NCBI RefSeq assembly: GCF_900116255.1
Contig: NZ_FPAI01000003.1
Location: 124,001-188,000 of the forward strand
Length of the DNA: 64,000 bases
Direction of reading: 5' to 3'
From: Halolactibacillus miurensis
GTDB taxonomy: Bacteria; Bacillota; Bacilli; Bacillales; Amphibacillaceae
Positions 17,485 through 26,663 of the stretch are shown here, piece by piece. The position numbers and the translations under genes are program-made. The number at the start of each line of letters is the position of its first letter. The stretch's first letter is position 1. Under the pieces are notes generated by a model. It was not told the DNA's origin and made no database searches. It was given only the letters and a program-made list of their open reading frames with translations.

Positions 17485-17985
17485 ATGCAGCGGATCCTTA
17501 TTCTCGGTAGCCCTGGGACAGGTAAAAGTACACTCGCACGGGAACTGAGTCACCATCTTCAGCTCCCCCTTTATCATTTAGACCAATTTTTCTTTGAAGC
17601 ACATTGGGTCATTAATGAACCAGCCTTCAAACAAAAACTTCACGACGTTCTTCATGAAGACCGCTGGATTATCGACGGAAATTATGCCGCTTCTCTACCC
17701 CAGCGATTATCACGGGCTGACACGGTCATTTACTTAGACTATCCGACTCCTATTGCCTTATCCGGTATTATTAAACGCTACTGGCGTTATAAACATACGA
17801 CAAGACCAGATATGGCACCAGGGTGCCTAGAACAACTCAAACCTTCATTCCTTTGGTACGTCCTGACCTTTAAACGAAAGAAAAGAAAACAAACATTTGC
17901 GAGCCTAACAGCGACTCAAATCCCCGTCTATTTCTTTCATTCGCGTAAAGAAACAGCGACCTTTATCCGAACGCTAACAAACTAA
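17485..17985 (+). CDS. P-loop kinase of the adenylate-kinase/FlaR-like family
   Basis: A 166-aa protein with Walker A GSPGTGKSTLAREL at about 8-21, the LYHLDQFFFEAHW segment, and RWIIDGNYAASLPQRLSRADTVIYLDYP, which are features of topology-modulation (FlaR-like) proteins. The lid region is rich in Arg and Lys (KRYWRYKHTTRPD). A nucleotide or small-molecule kinase is likely, but the substrate is not known. AGGAGG lies 8-9 nt before the ATG at 17485, so this start is preferred to the one at 17458. It is convergent with the zinc-ribbon gene at 18074, and I see no clear terminator in the 88 nt between them. Confidence 0.78.
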   Translation: MQRILILGSPGTGKSTLARELSHHLQLPLYHLDQFFFEAHWVINEPAFKQKLHDVLHEDRWIIDGNYAASLPQRLSRADTVIYLDYPTPIALSGIIKRYWRYKHTTRPDMAPGCLEQLKPSFLWYVLTFKRKKRKQTFASLTATQIPVYFFHSRKETATFIRTLTN

Positions 17986-18073
17986 AGATTACTTATTTCG
18001 ACTGTGTTTGTTTGCGCTCTATCCATAACTCCCGATTTCCGATAGCTCTTTAACACGTAGAAAGTCATCACAC

Positions 18074-18694
18074 CTAAAAACCAAAGATGATCGTTGATAG
18101 ACCGGCATACGACAAAAGTAAGATGATGGCGACTACCACGCCAGTCCCACTAACGCCTCCGCGTTCGCGGTAATCTGCTTGAGATAAATCATCATGTTGA
18201 AATTCAGCCAATTTTTGTCTTACATGCCGGTAATATAAGGCATTCCCTTTCATCCCCAAGTAGAAATAGAGCACAAGGGGAAGCAAGGTACTAAGAAAGA
18301 AAAGACTCGTCACGGCTGCGACAAAATCCATTAAGAAAAACACACCAATGAGAATTAATAATTCTCGGTACATCTTCCGGTAACCGAGCCAAAACAACCC
18401 GACAAAAAAGCTCGCCCAGTTCCAACCTGCGTTTACATCCGGTTGAGATGCGACCGACCACTTTTGGTCATAAAAGTGATAACGGGTATCAACAAAAGCC
18501 TGCCAAGGCTCTTCTTTGTGTTCGGCATCTTGATGTTTTTCAGACCGATTGACAGTCAATCCATCATTAATTTTATCGTCTTGTTGGTCTTTTGAGACGT
18601 TGTCGTCTCTAAAATAGTCTTGTATATTCAAGCCACACGTCGGACAAAAGACTGCCGCGTTTGGTGCTTCATTTCCACAGTTTGGACAAAACAT
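18074..18694 (-). CDS. Zinc-ribbon, DUF2628 membrane protein
   Basis: A 206-aa protein opening with a zinc ribbon made of two CPxCG knuckles (FCPNCGNEAP and FCPTCGLNI). An acidic linker follows, and then a DUF2628-like region (GWNWASFFVGLFWLGYRKMYREL) with about three membrane segments. Function is unknown; such proteins are common in Bacilli. The ATG at 18692-18694 has AAAGGAG 8 nt upstream, so it is preferred over the in-frame GTG nine bases earlier. It stands alone. Confidence 0.75.
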   Translation of the reverse strand: MFCPNCGNEAPNAAVFCPTCGLNIQDYFRDDNVSKDQQDDKINDGLTVNRSEKHQDAEHKEEPWQAFVDTRYHFYDQKWSVASQPDVNAGWNWASFFVGLFWLGYRKMYRELLILIGVFFLMDFVAAVTSLFFLSTLLPLVLYFYLGMKGNALYYRHVRQKLAEFQHDDLSQADYRERGGVSGTGVVVAIILLLSYAGLSTIIFGF

Positions 18695-18801
18695 TGACGT
18701 CACTCCTTTGTTTTTTTCCAGTTTAACATAAGCCCTGTGCTAGCTACAGAAATTTCTTTTATTAAACTCGATGGACACCCCAGTCGTCAGTTGTCTAAAT
18801 G

Positions 18802-18824
18802 AAAAACCCCCTTACATAAGGAGG
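18802..18824 (-). terminator. Terminator of the XRE-TPR gene
   Basis: CCCCCTTA and TAAGGAGG pair with one G-U position around a short loop, and the minus transcript continues into TTTTTC. It lies just beyond the stop codon at 18827. Confidence 0.85.
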
Positions 18825-18826
18825 CT

Positions 18827-20107
18827 TTACTTATTATCTTTATTTTGAATATCAACCATCGCTTGATGAGCTTCCGCATAGTATTCTGCGGCGAGTTTAT
18901 ACTTGCGGTTATTGTAATAATAATCACCTAGTAGTCTAACATACCCAGCATAAGCAATATATAATTTGCGTGATTTAAAGTACGGAATCACTTCTTTCAC
19001 GAGTAGTTTTTCGAAGTTTTGCGTGAAACCATATAACGCAAAGCGCAGTACTTTTACTTGATAGACATAGCGCGGGGGCATATCTTTTTCTGATTTTAAT
19101 AATGTCTCTGCTTTTGTTAACCAGTCTTTCGCAAGGTCTGGTTTTTCATATTGAATATACGTCTTCACATGACCGAGTATCGCAATTAGTTCCTGAAGAC
19201 TAAATTGATGCTTCACTAAATCATAGGCTTTTGCATAGTAGCGTATAGCTTGAGTTGACATGTTTAAGTCATGGAACAATTCACCAATCGCTTCATAGAC
19301 CCGAAACAGAATCGTATCACTCGATAACCGTTTACCTAAGCCTTCCGCTAATTCAAATTGTTTTAGCGCTTCATCCATTTCTCTAATCCGTTTATAGTTC
19401 ACACCTTTTAAAATATGACACTTGGCTGCCCGTTCTAATCGGTAATGATCGCGATAATAAACAAGCGACCGTTCTGAATAAACAGAGGCATGATAAGAAT
19501 AATGTAACACCGTTGCGGTTTTAGCCACGTGGTAAATTAAATCATAGTACTCTTCACTTTCCTCTTTGAAAATATCACTATAGATTCTTTCTGCTTCTTG
19601 AAAGTGTAAGAACGCTTTCTCGTAACTCGACTCCAAGTATTCAAAATGGGCTTTAAATTTTAACCAATAATATTGTTCTTTTTCAGAAAAATATTTTTGA
19701 TCTTGTTTTAAGAGCTTTAGTTTGCGTTTAGCTTTATCTTTTTGTTTAGTCAACACAAAATAATAGAGCGTATGTAGCTTGACTAACCAGAACAGATCAG
19801 CATCAATCACTTTTTCAATTTTCGTTTGAATGTCTTGATACAAATCATGGGCTAAGACGAGATCGCACTTTAGTAAACTTTCCATCCAGCGCATCACTTG
19901 GCTAGCGATATCTTCATCAATCACCTTTTCCGGACTAATTCCTAGACGTTCGCACAATTTCTTAACCGCTTCCGGATTTGGATCAGCGGCATTACGTTCG
20001 ATTTTTGAAAGATAAGAGACTGAGACAATCCCTTTTGCGAGTTCCTCTTGTGTTAAGTTGTATTTGATACGAAAATATTTTATTTTTTCTCCGATACCAT
20101 CTGACAT
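18827..20107 (-). CDS. XRE-family regulator with TPR domain (Rgg/PlcR-like architecture)
   Basis: A 426-aa protein with a helix-turn-helix at about 6-60 (IKYFRIKYNLTQEELAKG, then VSYLSKIERN) and a long tetratricopeptide-like helical region from about 90 to 420. This layout is that of peptide-responsive regulators such as Rgg, PlcR and NprR, in which the TPR part binds a short peptide. No peptide gene is evident beside it, and the neighbours give no clear target. AAGGGGTG precedes the ATG. It is divergent from the ABC-F gene across a 355-bp gap. Peptide sensing is inferred from architecture only. Confidence 0.82.
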   Translation of the reverse strand: MSDGIGEKIKYFRIKYNLTQEELAKGIVSVSYLSKIERNAADPNPEAVKKLCERLGISPEKVIDEDIASQVMRWMESLLKCDLVLAHDLYQDIQTKIEKVIDADLFWLVKLHTLYYFVLTKQKDKAKRKLKLLKQDQKYFSEKEQYYWLKFKAHFEYLESSYEKAFLHFQEAERIYSDIFKEESEEYYDLIYHVAKTATVLHYSYHASVYSERSLVYYRDHYRLERAAKCHILKGVNYKRIREMDEALKQFELAEGLGKRLSSDTILFRVYEAIGELFHDLNMSTQAIRYYAKAYDLVKHQFSLQELIAILGHVKTYIQYEKPDLAKDWLTKAETLLKSEKDMPPRYVYQVKVLRFALYGFTQNFEKLLVKEVIPYFKSRKLYIAYAGYVRLLGDYYYNNRKYKLAAEYYAEAHQAMVDIQNKDNK

Positions 20108-20462
20108 AGCTTCACCCCTTATCTTTCCTTATTTTACACAAATTTATGACTTTAGTCACCATTTATTTGGAACATTTTTAGATTTGTTCTCGAAAATCGA
20201 TTGTTTTTATTACTCATCACGCTTAAAAATCGGTAATTTATACTAATTGCGATAATCCCCACCTATTTTTAACCATAAACAGCCAAGTTATTCCCCTTTC
20301 CTCATCTCTAGACAGACCATCACACGCACTCATCCTTGTCATTTTTTCTTCATTATATGTCGAATCCACATTCCTTTTTTATATTTGAGCTAATAATATT
20401 GACTAACAGACGGGAATCATCTAAAGTAGGCTCTATGAGCTTAATGATGGAGGAATGCACGG
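20108..20462. promoter_or_regulatory. Divergent intergenic region upstream of the ABC-F gene
   Basis: This 355-bp AT-rich gap separates the XRE regulator and the ABC-F gene. A plausible plus promoter is TTGACT at 20399-20404 and TAAAGT at 20422-20427, 17 bp apart. No riboswitch, short gene or terminator was recognised in the rest. ABC-F genes are often controlled by leader peptides, but none is obvious here. Confidence 0.4.
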
Positions 20463-22082
20463 ATGTTACAAGCAACAAATGTAAGTTTACGGTTTGGAGA
20501 TAAAAAGTTATTTGAAGATGTGAATATTAAATTCACACCAGGCAATTGTTATGGATTGATCGGGGCGAATGGTGCCGGCAAATCAACGTTTCTAAAAGTC
20601 CTCTCGGGTGAAGTTGACCCTCAAAGCGGTCATGTCTCACTCGGTAAAGATGAACGGTTAGCCGTCTTGAAGCAGGATCACTTTGCTTATGAGAGTTACC
20701 CAGTGACTGAAACGGTCATTATGGGACATAAACGTCTTCACGAAGTGATGAAAGAAAAAGATGCTATTTACGCAAAAGACCCGTTCACAGAAGATGATGG
20801 CATGAAAGCTGCTGAACTTGAAGGTGAGTTTGCGGAAATGAACGGTTGGGAAGCTGAATCAGATGCGCAAATTTTATTAAAAGGTCTTGGTATTCATGAA
20901 GACTTACACGATAAATTGATGAGTGATTTATCCGGTTCAGAAAAAGTGAAGGTATTACTTGCCCAAGCGCTATTTGGTAGTCCTGATATTTTACTATTAG
21001 ATGAGCCAACCAACCACTTGGACATCCAAGCGATTCAGTGGTTAGAAGAATTCTTAATTAATTTTGAGAACACGGTCATTGTCGTTTCGCACGATCGTCA
21101 CTTCTTAAATAAAGTCTGTACGCATATTGCCGATGTTGATTTCGGTAAAATTGCGTTGTATGTTGGTAACTATGACTTCTGGTACGAATCAAGTCAACTT
21201 GCCCTACAAATGGCACAAGATCAAAATAAGAAAAAAGAAGAAAAAATTAAGGAACTACAAAACTTTATCGCACGCTTTAGCGCAAACGCATCGAAGTCAA
21301 AACAAGCGACTTCTCGTAAAAAGATGTTAGATAATATTTCACTTGAAGATATTAAACCATCGTCTCGCCGCTACCCTTATGTGGCCTTTAAACCAGAGCG
21401 CGAGATCGGTAATGACCTACTAAAAGTGGAAAACTTATCAAAAACGGTTGAGGGTGTCAAAGTATTAGATAACGTCAGTTTCACCTTAAATCGAGACGAT
21501 AAAGTCGCCTTTGTGGGTAAAAATGAACTCGCAAAATCAACGTTGTTTGATATTTTAATGGGTAAACAAGAAGCTGATAGTGGCACGTTCACTTGGGGTG
21601 TAACGACCTCACAAGCTTACTTACCGAAAGACAACAGCGAATTCTTTGAAAATAATGACCTGACACTTGTTGAATGGTTACGTCAATATTCTCCAGAAGA
21701 TCAAACAGAAACCTTTTTACGTGGTTTCCTTGGCCGGATGTTATTTAGCGGTGAAGAAGCGTTAAAGAAAGCAAAAGTGTTATCTGGTGGAGAGAAAGTA
21801 CGTTGTATGCTGTCGAAAATGATGCTGTCAAGCGCCAACGTGTTAGTCCTTGATGAACCGACAAACCACTTAGACTTAGAATCTATCACAAGTGTGAATA
21901 ACGGCTTAATTAACTTTAAAGGTTCACTTTTATTCACCTCACATGACCACCAGTTTATCAACAGTATCGCGAATCGTCTGATTGAAATCACACCACAAGG
22001 TGTCATCGATAAAGAGATGAGCTATGATGAATATGTGACCGATCAAAAACTACAAAAACAAATTGCCGCAATGTATGCGTAA
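20463..22082 (+). CDS. ykpA: ABC-F family ATPase, YkpA/YbiT type
   Basis: A 539-aa protein with two ABC domains joined by a charged linker and no membrane segment. Domain 1 has Walker A GANGAGKST, signature LSGSEKVKV and Walker B ILLLDEPTNHLD. Domain 2 has signature LSGGEKVR and Walker B VLVLDEPTNHLD, but its Walker A reads GKNELAKST, with Glu and Ala where the motif normally has glycines. ABC-F proteins act on the ribosome, helping translation or protecting against antibiotics. Length and sequence style fit the YkpA group rather than dedicated resistance proteins. GGAGG lies 9 nt before the ATG. A UUCG-loop terminator follows. Confidence 0.9.
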   Translation: MLQATNVSLRFGDKKLFEDVNIKFTPGNCYGLIGANGAGKSTFLKVLSGEVDPQSGHVSLGKDERLAVLKQDHFAYESYPVTETVIMGHKRLHEVMKEKDAIYAKDPFTEDDGMKAAELEGEFAEMNGWEAESDAQILLKGLGIHEDLHDKLMSDLSGSEKVKVLLAQALFGSPDILLLDEPTNHLDIQAIQWLEEFLINFENTVIVVSHDRHFLNKVCTHIADVDFGKIALYVGNYDFWYESSQLALQMAQDQNKKKEEKIKELQNFIARFSANASKSKQATSRKKMLDNISLEDIKPSSRRYPYVAFKPEREIGNDLLKVENLSKTVEGVKVLDNVSFTLNRDDKVAFVGKNELAKSTLFDILMGKQEADSGTFTWGVTTSQAYLPKDNSEFFENNDLTLVEWLRQYSPEDQTETFLRGFLGRMLFSGEEALKKAKVLSGGEKVRCMLSKMMLSSANVLVLDEPTNHLDLESITSVNNGLINFKGSLLFTSHDHQFINSIANRLIEITPQGVIDKEMSYDEYVTDQKLQKQIAAMYA

Positions 22083-22090
22083 ATCAATAA

Positions 22091-22112
22091 AGAGCCTTCG
22101 GGCTCTTTTTTT
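22091..22112 (+). terminator. Terminator after the ABC-F gene
   Basis: AGAGCC, a TTCG tetraloop and GGCTCT are followed by a run of T. Confidence 0.95.
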
Positions 22113-22510
22113 GTGACTATCGCTTTTTCAAATAACTCTCCCCGCTTTTTCTTCACAACTACTCACTCCTGTTTCATGTTCACTGAACGCGCCGTTAGCT
22201 TTAATTAATCTCAGTCCTTTACTTTCTTCCTATGACTTAATATAGATATTAACGGGATATACTAGGATGAACACTACCCTTTTTTTACTATTCATTGATC
22301 CAGCCGCATAGTTTTTCTAATAACGGGTATATGAATACTAATGCAGATTTTATTGTTTTCCGATTTGCGTTCATTTCCTTTTTTTACTTATATTGTGAAC
22401 AAAACAACAGATGAATTTATGAAATTTTTGTGAATTTTTAAGTAGGCGGTGATTCAAACGTTGCTATATCAACCTTTTAAAAAATAGTTTGTGAAAACAT
22501 GTTCAAACTC
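22113..22510. other. Long AT-rich spacer upstream of the nox promoter
   Basis: About 400 bp with no coding frame I can support. It holds a TTTTTGTGAATTTTT stretch near 22425-22440 and an imperfect inverted element, TTGTGAAAACATGTTCAAA, near 22489. Both recall halves of a Rex site but fit poorly. Confidence 0.4.
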
Positions 22511-22539
22511 TTGTCACATTTTAAACAAAGTAGTATAAT
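22511..22539 (+). promoter_or_regulatory. nox promoter
   Basis: TTGTCA at 22511-22516 and TATAAT at 22534-22539 are spaced by 17 bp. Transcription should begin near 22546, giving a leader of about 130 nt before nox. Confidence 0.85.
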
Positions 22540-22543
22540 AAGT

Positions 22544-22561
22544 TTGTAAAAGAAATCACAA
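22544..22561 (+). promoter_or_regulatory. Rex-like operator at the nox transcription start
   Basis: TTGTAAA-AGAA-ATCACAA matches 12 of 14 fixed positions of the Rex consensus TTGTGAA-N4-TTCACAA and covers the expected transcription start. Rex represses NADH-oxidising genes until NADH rises, so the placement makes sense. Rex binding itself is inferred. Confidence 0.55.
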
Positions 22562-22614
22562 ACACTTCCCCTCACGTTTTGTAGGAGGGTTTAGTTTTTC
22601 TAACGTTTGTGATT
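22554..22614 (+). other. Structured 5' leader of nox
   Basis: AATCACAAAC at 22554-22563 is perfectly complementary to GTTTGTGATT at 22605-22614. Nested inside, CCCTC at 22569-22573 pairs with GAGGG at 22585-22589 and is followed by TTTAGTTTTTC, a weak terminator-like tract. The same DNA overlaps the Rex-like operator. It does not match a riboswitch class I know. Confidence 0.45.
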
Positions 22615-22676
22615 AAACATACAAGTCTCATACATTTACACTAAATAACACGATTAAATTATTGGAGGAATGGAAA

Positions 22677-24017
22677 ATGAAAGTTGCAGTAATTGGATGT
22701 ACACACGCAGGAACAGCCGCTATTAAAAACACATTAGAGTTATACCCGGATGCTGAGATTCATGTGTTCGAACGTAATGACAACGTCTCTTTCCTATCTT
22801 GTGGGATTGCTCTTTATGTTGGTGGCGTCGTAGATGATGCGCAATCACTTTTTTATGCATCAGTAGAAGGATTTGAAGATAAAGGCGTCCACATGCATAT
22901 GGAACATGAAGTTGTGACGGTTGATGTCGAACAAAAACAACTCGAAGCGAAAGATTTAAAAACAGATGAATTCACGATTCATAGCTATGATAAACTGATT
23001 GTCACAACCGGTTCTTGGCCAATTACCCCACCCTTCCCTGGTCTTGACTTAGAGAACGTTGTTTTATGTAAAAACTATGATCACGCAAAAGAAATTATCC
23101 GTCGTTCAGAAGACGTACAAAAAGTAACGGTTGTTGGCGGTGGCTATATCGGGGTTGAACTCGTTGAGGCGTTTGAGGAAAATGGCAAAGACGTAACATT
23201 AATCGATGCGGAAACACGTATTTTAAATCGTTACCTTGACCAAGATTTTACTGACCCAGTTGAAGCAACCTTACGCGAAAAAGGCGTGGAATTGCGTCTA
23301 CAAGAACTCGTGAAAAGCTTTGAAGGTACAGATAAAGTTGAACGCGTCGTAACCGATAAAGGCGAAGTAGAAGCTGAACTTGTTGTGTTATGTATCGGAT
23401 TCCGTCCAAACACCGATCTATTTAAAGATCAATTAAACATGTTACCAAATGGTGCGATTGTTATTGATGAATATATGCAAACAAGCGCAAAAGACGTCTA
23501 CGCAGCAGGTGACTGCTGTGCGGTGCCTTATAACCCAACGAAAAAAGCGCAATACATTCCACTTGCGACAAACGCCGTAAGAATGGGGACACTTGTGGCA
23601 CAAAACTTAGTAAAACCTACATTGAAGCACCCTGGTACACAAGGGACGTCAGGTCTTAAGTTGTACAACCATCACCTTGGTTCATCAGGCCTCACTGAAG
23701 GTGCTGCTAAAATGAATGACATGGAAATTGGCGTTGCTTACTATGAAGATACGTATCGCCCAGATTTCATGCCAGACAACAGTATCATTAAATTAAAACT
23801 TGTTTATGATAAAAACACTCACCGTGTTCTAGGTGCCCAAGTTATCTCAGATACTGATTTAACACAAGTCGTCAATACTGTCTCAGTTGCGATTTCTCGT
23901 GACATGACGATTGAAGAATTAGCTCTAACAGACTTCTTCTTCCAACCACACTTCAATAAGCCGGTTAACTACTTAAACCAAGTAGCACTTAATGCGATGG
24001 CAAACGAAGTAAAATAA
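22677..24017 (+). CDS. nox: NADH oxidase, water-forming type
   Basis: A 446-aa flavoprotein of the NADH oxidase/CoA-disulfide reductase family. It has an N-terminal FAD site (KVAVIGCTHAG), the redox Cys42 in VSFLSCGIALYVGG, the NADH-binding VVGGGYIGVEL in the middle, a second FAD motif DVYAAGDC, and a C-terminal dimerisation domain. A single Cys42 is typical of enzymes that reduce O2 to water while regenerating NAD+. GGAGG lies 8 nt before the ATG at 22677; the longer frame from 22662 would need a TTG and is rejected. It is a single-gene unit with its own promoter, Rex-like operator and shared terminator. A CoA-disulfide reductase remains an alternative. Confidence 0.93.
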   Translation: MKVAVIGCTHAGTAAIKNTLELYPDAEIHVFERNDNVSFLSCGIALYVGGVVDDAQSLFYASVEGFEDKGVHMHMEHEVVTVDVEQKQLEAKDLKTDEFTIHSYDKLIVTTGSWPITPPFPGLDLENVVLCKNYDHAKEIIRRSEDVQKVTVVGGGYIGVELVEAFEENGKDVTLIDAETRILNRYLDQDFTDPVEATLREKGVELRLQELVKSFEGTDKVERVVTDKGEVEAELVVLCIGFRPNTDLFKDQLNMLPNGAIVIDEYMQTSAKDVYAAGDCCAVPYNPTKKAQYIPLATNAVRMGTLVAQNLVKPTLKHPGTQGTSGLKLYNHHLGSSGLTEGAAKMNDMEIGVAYYEDTYRPDFMPDNSIIKLKLVYDKNTHRVLGAQVISDTDLTQVVNTVSVAISRDMTIEELALTDFFFQPHFNKPVNYLNQVALNAMANEVK

Positions 24018-24035
24018 CGTTAACCCTACACATGC

Positions 24036-24071
24036 AAAAACAAGCGTCCTATTAATGGGCGCTTGTTTTTT
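24036..24071. terminator. Shared terminator between nox and trpA
   Basis: AAAAACAAGCGTCC pairs with GGCGCTTGTTTTT with minor mismatch around TATTAAT. A- and T-runs on both sides allow termination in both directions. Confidence 0.9.
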
Positions 24072-24078
24072 AGTTTGG

Positions 24079-24861
24079 TTATGTTGATTGTTTACTTGCT
24101 TCTATCATAGCTTTAATGATCGCTCGATCCCCTTCGTGGAAGGCTTTCACGATCCGACTTCCAACAACAACCCCATCACAATGACCAGATAACATCTTCA
24201 CTTGTTCTTCTGATGAGACCCCAAATCCAGCTAACACAGGTGTATTCGCACCATTTTTTAAATGCGCCAAATACTGATGCACTCGGTCTGTGAACGTTTG
24301 ACGTTCTCCAGTTGTACCTGTGACTGTGACGGCATATAAAAAGCCTTCTGTTCGTTTTTTTAGTTCTTCTTGACGTGTGGTTGGACTCGTAAGAGCGACG
24401 AGTCGAATGAGCGCTATATCGTGTTGTGTCAATATATCCGTGATCATTTGTTCTTCTTCCATCGGTAAGTCAGGAATAATTAAACCGCTGACACCCGCGT
24501 CAACACAAGCCTTGGCAAAAGCTTCAATCCCGTAACGATAGACGGGGTTCATATACGTCATTAATATGATTGGCATATTTCTTTCTTTTGACACTTTTAA
24601 TGTATCAAACACGCCTTGAACCGTTGCGCCACTCTTAAGGGCACGAATACCTGCTTCTTGAATCGTTTCCCCGTCCGCAACAGGATCAGAAAACGGGAGA
24701 CCGAGTTCAATCGCACTAGCGCCACACGTTTCTAAAAACTGAATCCGTTCGTTTAAAGCATCTAATCCTCCGTCACCCGCCATAATATAGGGCACAAATA
24801 ATTTATCTCCCCGAGCGAGAATTTCCTTAAACCGTGCATCTAGTCGTTGTTTACTCATCAC
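24079..24861 (-). CDS. trpA: Tryptophan synthase alpha chain
   Basis: A 260-aa TIM-barrel enzyme that cleaves indole-3-glycerol phosphate to indole, which is passed to TrpB. Typical signatures are [13 protein letters not shown], the catalytic Glu in [15 protein letters not shown] with the following Asp, and the phosphate-binding [10 protein letters not shown] and GVVVGSRIV near the end. It is the last gene of the operon and overlaps trpB by 8-11 nt, depending on which of its two starting ATGs is used. A bidirectional terminator follows within 10 nt. Confidence 0.97.
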   Translation of the reverse strand: MMSKQRLDARFKEILARGDKLFVPYIMAGDGGLDALNERIQFLETCGASAIELGLPFSDPVADGETIQEAGIRALKSGATVQGVFDTLKVSKERNMPIILMTYMNPVYRYGIEAFAKACVDAGVSGLIIPDLPMEEEQMITDILTQHDIALIRLVALTSPTTRQEELKKRTEGFLYAVTVTGTTGERQTFTDRVHQYLAHLKNGANTPVLAGFGVSSEEQVKMLSGHCDGVVVGSRIVKAFHEGDRAIIKAMIEASKQST

Positions 24862-26050
24862 TTTGACCTCCTAATACCGCCTTCACTGTCTCAACATCTT
24901 TATCCCCGCGTCCCGATAAACAGACGACGATGGATTGATCTTCTGTCATCGCTTGAGCGAGCTCAGGTAAATAACCAATCGCATGGGCGCTCTCAAGTGC
25001 CGGAATAATGCCTTCAGTTTCAGACAAGAGCTTAAGCCCAAATAGCGCATCTTGATCGGTCGCTGAGACATACTCGACCCGGTTAATATCTTTTAAATGG
25101 GCGTGCTCTGGTCCAATGCCTGGGTAATCGAGTCCGGCCGAGATCGAGTCTGCTTCCGTGATTTGACCATCGTCATCTTGGAGTAAGTACGTCATCGTTC
25201 CGTGTAAGACACCGACACGACCACCGGTGAGTGTTGCGGCATGCTTACCTGTTGATATACCGTGGCCCCCTGCTTCGACACCATACATCTTAACCGACGC
25301 ATCATCCACAAACGGATAAAACATCCCCATCGCATTACTCCCGCCTCCGATACAAGCGATGAGCGCGTCAGGTAATCTGCCGGTTTTCTCGTTAAATTGT
25401 TGTTTCGTCTCCCGCCCAATCATACTTTGAAAATCTCTCACGATTTGCGGGAACGGGTGCGGACCGACCACGGAACCGATAATGTAGTGGGTATCTTCGA
25501 CATGACTGACCCAGTAACGTAGCGCTTCGTTCACCGCATCTTTTAACGTGGCACTTCCATGATGAACCGCTTCTACTTTTGCCCCAAGAAGTTCCATCCG
25601 GAATACATTGAGTTTTTGGCGCTTTATATCTTCTGCGCCCATAAAGACAATGCATTCGAGACCAAGTAAGGCACATGCGGTGGCGGTTGCTACCCCGTGT
25701 TGGCCGGCGCCTGTTTCAGCGACAACTTTTTTCTTCCCCATATGTTTCGTGAGTAACGCTTGACCAAGGGCGTTATTGATTTTATGCGCCCCCGTATGAT
25801 TCAAATCTTCACGTTTTAAATAAATCTTGGCCCCACCAAGTTTTTTGGTTAGGCGCTCGGCGTAGTAAAGAGGTGTCTCTCTTCCGACATAGTCCTTTAA
25901 ATAATAGTGAAACGTCTCCAAAAAGTCTGGGTCATTCTTGACCTCATTATAAGCTTCTTCTAATTCAAGGACCGCTGGCATGAGCGTTTCCGGGACAAAC
26001 CTTCCGCCGAATTGACCGAAATGCCCCGTTTCATTTGGTTGTTGATACAT
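24851..26050 (-). CDS. trpB: Tryptophan synthase beta chain
   Basis: A 399-aa PLP enzyme that joins indole and serine to make tryptophan. It has [13 protein letters not shown] at the start, the PLP lysine motif [28 protein letters not shown], the phosphate loop IGGGSNAMG, and SGRGDKDV near the end, all as expected for TrpB1. It overlaps trpF by about 13-20 nt and trpA by 8-11 nt, so it is translated within the coupled run. AGGGGAAAAC precedes the ATG. Confidence 0.98.
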   Translation of the reverse strand: MYQQPNETGHFGQFGGRFVPETLMPAVLELEEAYNEVKNDPDFLETFHYYLKDYVGRETPLYYAERLTKKLGGAKIYLKREDLNHTGAHKINNALGQALLTKHMGKKKVVAETGAGQHGVATATACALLGLECIVFMGAEDIKRQKLNVFRMELLGAKVEAVHHGSATLKDAVNEALRYWVSHVEDTHYIIGSVVGPHPFPQIVRDFQSMIGRETKQQFNEKTGRLPDALIACIGGGSNAMGMFYPFVDDASVKMYGVEAGGHGISTGKHAATLTGGRVGVLHGTMTYLLQDDDGQITEADSISAGLDYPGIGPEHAHLKDINRVEYVSATDQDALFGLKLLSETEGIIPALESAHAIGYLPELAQAMTEDQSIVVCLSGRGDKDVETVKAVLGGQSDE

Positions 26051-26663
26051 GTTTTCCCCTACCCTTCGCTTTGTCGATAAATGCTGTTATTTTATGATGA
26101 TTTTTTTTTCCCTCTGTCTCTACACCACTGGAAACATCAAAGCCACTGACATTGTTTAGTTGTTTCGCAGCGTTAAGGTTATCCACGGTTAACCCTCCCG
26201 CAAGGAGAACGGGTGTATGAAGGTCAATATCTGTTAACCACGTCCAGTCAAAACTTTCTCCTGAACCTGGTAAGGCACCATCAACGAGTAAATAGTCACA
26301 AACACCGTCATAAGCTTTGAGCTGTTTGACATCGTCCGCCGTTTGTAACTTTAACGCTTTTATACAAGGGACGTGATAGGTGCGAAGTTCAGCTGGTGTT
26401 TCGCTGCCGTGAAGCTGTACATAATCAAGACCAATATCGCTTGCGATTTTTTCGACTGTGTCTTTTGGACAATCGACAAATACGCCCACCGTTTTAATAG
26501 ATGTTTCGAGTGAACGAATAAGCGTTTTGGCTACGTCCGGTGTGACTTGACGTTTACTTTCCGCAAACACAAAACCGATAAAGTCCGCACCACCTTGTTC
26601 AACCACTTGAGCCGTCTCGATATCTGTCACCCCACAAATTTTCACTAAAGGTGCCTTATTCAT
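26031..26663 (-). CDS. trpF: Phosphoribosylanthranilate isomerase
   Basis: A 210-aa TIM-barrel enzyme for the third step of the tryptophan branch. The signature [12 protein letters not shown] carries the catalytic Cys and FVDCPKD is seen later; the phosphate-binding end has [10 protein letters not shown] and GFDVSSGVE with the catalytic Asp. The ATG at 26661-26663 overlaps the trpC stop by 8 nt; the longer frame from 26678 would need a TTG. It is a separate gene, not fused to trpC. Confidence 0.97.
   Translation of the reverse strand: MNKAPLVKICGVTDIETAQVVEQGGADFIGFVFAESKRQVTPDVAKTLIRSLETSIKTVGVFVDCPKDTVEKIASDIGLDYVQLHGSETPAELRTYHVPCIKALKLQTADDVKQLKAYDGVCDYLLVDGALPGSGESFDWTWLTDIDLHTPVLLAGGLTVDNLNAAKQLNNVSGFDVSSGVETEGKKNHHKITAFIDKAKGRGKHVSTTK

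Noticed and set aside
22489-22508. TTGTGAAAACATGTTCAAA as the main Rex site
   Set aside because: The second half does not match TTCACAA with the right spacing; the site at 22544-22561 fits better.
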